DNA from: an uncultured Eubacteriales bacterium
GTDB taxonomy: Bacteria > Bacillota > Clostridia > Oscillospirales > Acutalibacteraceae
DNA length: 64,000 nt
NCBI GenBank assembly: GCA_934561055.1
Contig: CAKTFN010000002.1
Coordinates: forward strand, 124,001 to 188,000
Reading direction: 5' to 3'
Position 1 is the first letter of the stretch; every line of letters starts with the position of its first letter. Below the pieces are notes generated by a model. It was not told where the DNA came from and did not search any database. It was given only the letters and a program-made list of their open reading frames with translations. Below are positions 61,002-64,000 of the stretch, one piece after another. Both the position numbers and the translations under genes were made by a program.

Positions 61002-61223
61002 ATGAATTGTAGATATTGTAATGATACAGGTAAATATAGACTGCCGAATGATGTTAAAAGATTTGAACGTTTGGTTGAATGGGAAATGGATAAGGCATAC
61101 TTTGTAAATTATGATATGGCTGAAAAAATAGCATATCAAGAAGTTGGTTATACTGTTATTGATTGTCCATATTGCAACATTTCAAAACAAGAGACAGTTG
61201 AAAATGAGTCTAACAAAACTTGA
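61002..61223 (+). CDS. Small zinc-knuckle protein of unknown function
   Basis: 73 residues, CAGGAGAATT before the ATG. CRYCNDTG (3-10) and CPYCN (about 55-59) give two CxxC pairs for one zinc. The middle is a charged helix (KRFERLVEWEMDKAYF). Codon use is more A/T-rich than in the host genes. Likely a DNA- or RNA-binding accessory of the element; family unknown. Confidence 0.65.
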   Translation: MNCRYCNDTGKYRLPNDVKRFERLVEWEMDKAYFVNYDMAEKIAYQEVGYTVIDCPYCNISKQETVENESNKT

Positions 61224-61248
61224 ACTTTTTACGCATATGAGCAAAGTT

Positions 61249-61262
61249 GCCCTCATGAGGGC
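61249..61262. repeat. Palindromic GCCCTCATGAGGGC copy 2
   Basis: Perfect 14-bp copy just before the RhuM gene, preceded by GAGCAAAGTT as at the third copy (62334). Confidence 0.85.
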
Positions 61263-61282
61263 AGAAAGAAGAAAATTAGTGT

Positions 61283-62284
61283 ATGAATAATGAATTTCGT
61301 TTTCTTATATATAAATCAGCCGAAGAAGATGTAACAGTTAACGCCGTTATAGGTGATGAAACACTTTGGTTGACTCAAAAATCAATGGCTGAACTGTTCA
61401 AAACAACAAAACAAAATATTAGCTACCATATTAACAATTGCTTTAAAGAGGGCGAATTGAACGAACAATCAGTTGTCAAGGATTTTTTGACAACTGCCGC
61501 AGACGGCAAACCGTACAATACACATTTTTATAATCTTGATGTAATTATTTCCGTCGGTTATCGTATTAATTCATATCGCGCAACGCAGTTTCGTATTTGG
61601 GCAACCGGTGTTTTGAAAGAGTACATAAAAAAGGGCTTTGTTCTTGATGATGAACGGCTCAAACAAGGCAAGACCGCTTTCGGAACGGATTATTTCCGTG
61701 AACTTCTTGAACGCGTTCGTTCAATTCGTGCAAGCGAACGGCGTATTTGGCAACAAATAACCGATATATTTGCAGAGTGCAGCATTGATTATGACAAAAA
61801 TGCCGCTATCACTAAAGATTTCTATGCAATGGTTCAAAACAAGTTTCACTTTGCAATAACCGGGCATACTGCTGCCGAAATTGTTCATTCGGGTGCAGAC
61901 AGAACAAAACCGCACATGGGGTTAAAAACATGGAAAAACGCTCCTGCGGGGCGTATTCTTAAATCTGATGTGCGCATTGCAAAAAACTACCTCAACGAAA
62001 AAGAGATACGGCAGCTTGAACGGGCGGTGACCGGCTACTTTGATTATATTGAAGATTTGATTGAAAGAGAAAACACTTTCACAATGGAAGAATTTGCAGA
62101 AAGTGTCAATGAATTTCTTGCTTTTCGCCGTTATGATATTCTTCCCGATAAAGGACGGATTTCCGGACGTGAAGCAAGACGCAAAGCCGAAGCAGAATAT
62201 GACGAATTTAACAAAACTCAGAAAATAGACTCCGATTTTGACAAAGAAGTCAAAAAAATGCTTGCGGAACATTCTGACAAGTAA
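61283..62284 (+). CDS. RhuM family protein
   Basis: 333 residues. The opening LTQKSMAELFKTTKQNISYH is a helix-turn-helix, then YNLDVIISVGYRINSYRATQ and FRIWATGVLKEYIKKGFVLD are the RhuM/virulence-protein signature. ITGHTAAEIVHSGADRTKPH and DYIEDLIERENTFTMEEF complete the family pattern. RhuM proteins are common in genomic islands; biochemical role is unsettled, with Fic/Doc-like or defence functions proposed. Last gene before attR; it ends in a repeat copy. Confidence 0.85.
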   Translation: MNNEFRFLIYKSAEEDVTVNAVIGDETLWLTQKSMAELFKTTKQNISYHINNCFKEGELNEQSVVKDFLTTAADGKPYNTHFYNLDVIISVGYRINSYRATQFRIWATGVLKEYIKKGFVLDDERLKQGKTAFGTDYFRELLERVRSIRASERRIWQQITDIFAECSIDYDKNAAITKDFYAMVQNKFHFAITGHTAAEIVHSGADRTKPHMGLKTWKNAPAGRILKSDVRIAKNYLNEKEIRQLERAVTGYFDYIEDLIERENTFTMEEFAESVNEFLAFRRYDILPDKGRISGREARRKAEAEYDEFNKTQKIDSDFDKEVKKMLAEHSDK

Positions 62285-62333
62285 AACGGTCAACCTGACA
62301 TGGTTACACATGCGTGTTCGCATGAGCAAAGTT

Positions 62334-62347
62334 GCCCTCATGAGGGC
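62334..62347. repeat. Palindromic GCCCTCATGAGGGC copy 3
   Basis: Perfect 14-bp copy 50 bases after the RhuM stop, next to a GACATGGTTAC repeat relative and a CATGCG/CGCATG hairpin. Confidence 0.85.
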
Positions 62348-62364
62348 GAATAATCAGACCCGAT

Positions 62365-62388
62365 TTTGGTGTTTATTTGGTGTTTATT
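62365..62388 (+). repeat. Candidate integrase arm-binding site, right
   Basis: Exact copy of the left 24-base sequence at 53998-54021, 117 bases before the attR core. Confidence 0.7.
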
Positions 62389-62504
62389 TTCGTGAAAACC
62401 GACGTATACGCAAGGAAACGCCGTGAAGCATAAAACGCTTCAAACCGTTGTGTGGTGGGCGTTTTCGGCACTTTGTGAATATGCGGAAAAACATAAAAAA
62501 TACA

Positions 62505-62552
62505 GCTACGAACCAAAAGGTCGGGGGTTCGAGTCCCTCTTGGCGCGCCAAA
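62505..62552 (+). repeat. Attachment site right (attR), tRNA-Arg 3' fragment
   Basis: 48-bp exact copy of attL; the 5' half of the tRNA is missing, so it is a fragment and not a gene. Confidence 0.95.
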
Positions 62553-62554
62553 AT

Positions 62555-62593
62555 AAAAGCTTCGGTTGTCTGAACCGGAGCTTTTATTTTTTT
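62555..62593 (+). terminator. Original chromosomal terminator of tRNA-Arg
   Basis: AAAAGCTTCGGTT / AACCGGAGCTTTT stem then a T-run, directly after attR. Confidence 0.85.
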
Positions 62594-62754
62594 GTGCATT
62601 TTAATATTTTACACGCAAGAGGGACGAGAACGAGGAGGGAGGAGCAAAGCGACGGAAGAAAACAGTCCGGCGGACTGTTTTCGCCGACGGGGCAACGAGC
62701 CGAGGGCGAGGCGATAGGTGCGGGAAATTCCGTGATTTTCGGCAATGATTTTCA

Positions 62755-62796
62755 AATATAAAACAACAGCGGTTGCCGAAAAGCGGCCGCTGTTGT
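62755..62796 (-). terminator. Terminator of the spoVA genes
   Basis: ACAACAGCGG / CCGCTGTTGT stem followed by TTTTATAT on the - strand. Confidence 0.8.
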
Positions 62797-62830
62797 CGCT
62801 TATTGAGTATATTGACCATTCATTCTTTTT

Positions 62831-63196
62831 TCATTTTCCCTTCGGTCGGGCGAAAACCGAAACAACAAGACCGGAAACAACCGCCGCCATTATACCGACG
62901 CTCGCCGAGGCAAGCGGTCCGTCAAGAACGCCCAAAAGTCCCTTTTCGGCAACGGCTTCTTTTGTTCCCTTCGCAAGGCTATATCCGAATCCGGTGAGCG
63001 GAAGAGTAGCTCCGGCTCCGGCCCATTTTGCAAGCGGTTCATAAAAGCCGACCGCACCGAGCAAAACTCCGCAAACAACAAAAAGTACCAGAACTTTTCC
63101 GGGCGTGAGTTTCGTCAGGTCAACGAGGAGTTGGCCTGCCACACAGATTAGTCCGCCGACGAGGAACGCTTTGCAAAGAGCAAGAAAAAGTTCCAC
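62831..63196 (-). CDS. spoVAE: Stage V sporulation protein AE
   Basis: 121 residues from a GTG at 63196 (GGCGGTGA upstream), the family length; the frame extends further upstream only as overlap with another gene. Four hydrophobic segments: FLVGGLICVAGQLLVDL, KVLVLFVVCGVLLGAVG, TLPLTGFGYSLAKG and VGIMAAVVSGLVVSVF. SpoVA membrane proteins move dipicolinic acid into the forespore and out at germination. Its start overlaps the small gene upstream. Confidence 0.92.
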   Translation of the reverse strand: MELFLALCKAFLVGGLICVAGQLLVDLTKLTPGKVLVLFVVCGVLLGAVGFYEPLAKWAGAGATLPLTGFGYSLAKGTKEAVAEKGLLGVLDGPLASASVGIMAAVVSGLVVSVFARPKGK

Positions 63197-63198
63197 CC

Positions 63199-63384
63199 TT
63201 ACATCACCGCCTTGATTTTTGAAATGCATTTTTCGACGCACTTCTTGTTGTCCGTAAGGAAACAGACAGCCGCTCCGAGAGCCGCAACGGCAAGCATTAC
63301 GGCAAGAATCTTCTTCAAAGTGTAAAGGCATCTGTTGAGTTTCATAAGGCACATGAAGAATTTTACGCAGGAAAGAGCTTTCAT
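63199..63384 (-). CDS. Small membrane protein between spoVAD and spoVAE
   Basis: 61 residues; ATG at 63384 with AGGAG nine bases upstream. One hydrophobic helix (ILAVMLAVAALGAAVCFL, about 28-45) follows a Cys-containing N-terminus, then a Lys/Cys-rich end (KKCVEKCISKIKAV). Its stop is two bases from the spoVAE GTG. Strong ribosome site and tight fit between sporulation genes argue it is real. No family recognised. Confidence 0.65.
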   Translation of the reverse strand: MKALSCVKFFMCLMKLNRCLYTLKKILAVMLAVAALGAAVCFLTDNKKCVEKCISKIKAVM

Positions 63385-63406
63385 TTTCAAATTCTCCTTT
63401 TATGAG

Positions 63407-64000
63407 TTAATTATTATCGCTTTTGATAAGAACCGCATGAGCGATTCCCGGAATGCTTTCTCCCTGAAGGGATGAAACCGGTGACATCAGCGCCCCCGTT
63501 GCAACGAACAAAACTTTTTTGAAAAAGCCGTTTCTGAAACGGTTGAGAATATACGAGCAAAGAACGCTTGCACTGCATCCGCAACCGGAGCCGCCGGCAT
63601 GAACGTCCTGCTCCTCTCTGTCAAAAATCAAAAGTCCGCAGTCGTTATGAACCGAGGAAAGGTCAATTCCTTCCTCCCGAAGCATCAATTCTTTGAGAAG
63701 GTCGCTCCCGACTTTTCCGAGGTCGCCCGTCAAAATCATGTCATAATCCGAAGGCGAAGTTCCCGTGTCGCAAAGAAAATCGGTAATTGTTTTCTTCGCC
63801 GCGGGAGCCATAGCCGCCCCCATGTTGTTTGCGTCGGTGATTCCGAGGTCGCAGATTGTTCCGAGGTGAATTTTGTCTATATACGGGCTTGCGCTCTTTT
63901 TTGAATCCTTCAGTACCGCCGCACCGGCGCCCGTAACCGTCCATTGCGCCGTCGGAGTACGCTGACCGCCGTATTCAAGCGGATAACGAAACTGCTTTTC
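63407..64000 (-). CDS. spoVAD: Stage V sporulation protein AD, C-terminal part (truncated by window edge)
   Basis: 197 residues visible; the frame runs off the right end. FRYPLEYGGQRTPTAQWTVT, DKIHLGTICDLGITDANNMG and DVHAGGSGCGCSASVLCSYI are characteristic of SpoVAD, a thiolase-fold protein that binds dipicolinic acid. The stop is followed by the small membrane-protein gene and spoVAE. Confidence 0.93.
   Translation of the reverse strand, partial: EKQFRYPLEYGGQRTPTAQWTVTGAGAAVLKDSKKSASPYIDKIHLGTICDLGITDANNMGAAMAPAAKKTITDFLCDTGTSPSDYDMILTGDLGKVGSDLLKELMLREEGIDLSSVHNDCGLLIFDREEQDVHAGGSGCGCSASVLCSYILNRFRNGFFKKVLFVATGALMSPVSSLQGESIPGIAHAVLIKSDNN

Larger units (their letters stand above)
53870..62552. 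mobile_element. 8.6-kb integrative element in tRNA-Arg (IME-like)
   Basis: Bounded by 48-bp direct repeats of the tRNA-Arg 3' half. Contents in order: Tn916-type integrase and XRE repressor (- strand), a small DNA-binding protein, an Xis-like protein, a HUH nicking/replication protein, a small protein with a sigma-factor-like protein, two small unknowns (- strand), a probable type I toxin, an Arc-like repressor, a Zn-knuckle protein and a RhuM protein. Phage structural genes, a type IV secretion system and a morphogenesis ATPase are absent. It is therefore not a complete phage or conjugative element; an integrative mobilizable or satellite element is most likely. Confidence 0.92.

Noticed and set aside
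62505..62552. Second tRNA-Arg
   Set aside because: Only the part from the anticodon loop to CCA is present; the 5' half and D arm are missing, so it is the attR copy.
53870..62552. Complete inovirus-type prophage
   Set aside because: The HUH protein would fit, but no morphogenesis ATPase (Zot/pI) or coat-like gene was found.
62423..62761. 112-codon frame running through the attR tRNA fragment
   Set aside because: It is a translation of the tRNA 3' end, terminator and GC-rich spacer. There is no ribosome site and no protein-like composition.

Overview
The window reads as a chromosomal contig from an anaerobic, spore-forming Clostridia bacterium, probably an Oscillospiraceae/Ruminococcaceae-like gut or rumen organism. 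This is inferred from an electron-bifurcating [FeFe]-hydrogenase locus with a Rex regulator, NfnAB, spoVA sporulation genes, Gram-positive ribosome binding sites and sigma-A promoters, and secreted proteins with Gram-positive signal peptides. I see no phage structural genes and no CRISPR array. Species cannot be named from the sequence alone.

Layout. (1) 1-6.5 kb: the end of an ornithine cyclodeaminase-like gene, a YfcC-type carrier, and two GPH-type sugar symporters facing each other across a shared terminator. (2) 6.5-19.8 kb: a redox and H2 locus, all on the + strand: an iron alcohol dehydrogenase, NfnAB, the HydC-HydB-HydA bifurcating hydrogenase with a mini [2Fe-2S] ferredoxin, Rex, an APH-like kinase, two more mini ferredoxins, a sensory-type (HydS) hydrogenase with Fe-S and PAS domains, and a SpoIIE-type phosphatase. 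(3) 19.9-31.4 kb, - strand: a purine operon purE-C-F-M-N, IMP cyclohydrolase (PurO-like), AICAR transformylase, purD, purL, headed by what looks like a 6S RNA gene with its own strong promoter. (4) 31.6-38.9 kb, - strand: separately promoted genes for exported or membrane-anchored proteins (an unknown repeat-tailed protein, a ceramidase-like protein, an alpha/beta hydrolase, a DNase I/sphingomyelinase-fold protein) and an SDR, plus an overlooked 40-residue amphipathic peptide gene. (5) 39.1-53.6 kb: M23 peptidase, mnmE, flavin reductase-rubredoxin, lipoprotein, pyrophosphatase, proBA, M16 protease and a heterodimeric ABC exporter. (6) 53.84-62.55 kb: an 8.6-kb integrative element inserted in the 3' half of tRNA-Arg(ACG). 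(7) 62.8-64 kb: spoVAE, a small membrane-protein gene, and the 3' part of spoVAD.

How parts work together. The redox locus couples NADH, NADPH, ferredoxin and H2 pools (NfnAB, HydABC, ADH). Rex and the HydS-phosphatase pair are the likely sensors of that state. The purine operon carries every step from PRPP to IMP except the adenylosuccinate lyase, and PurL is the large fused form.

The integrative element carries a Tn916-type integrase, XRE repressor, Xis-like protein, HUH replication/nicking protein, a sigma-factor-like protein behind LexA-type boxes, a RhuM protein and a likely type I toxin. It is dense in an 8-bp word (GCCCTCAT/ATGAGGGC) that is rare in the flanking chromosome. The element's control circuitry (octamer repeats, CTTGTACAAG operators, LexA boxes) and the peptide/amphipathic-tail family at 31-39 kb are the least explained parts of the window.
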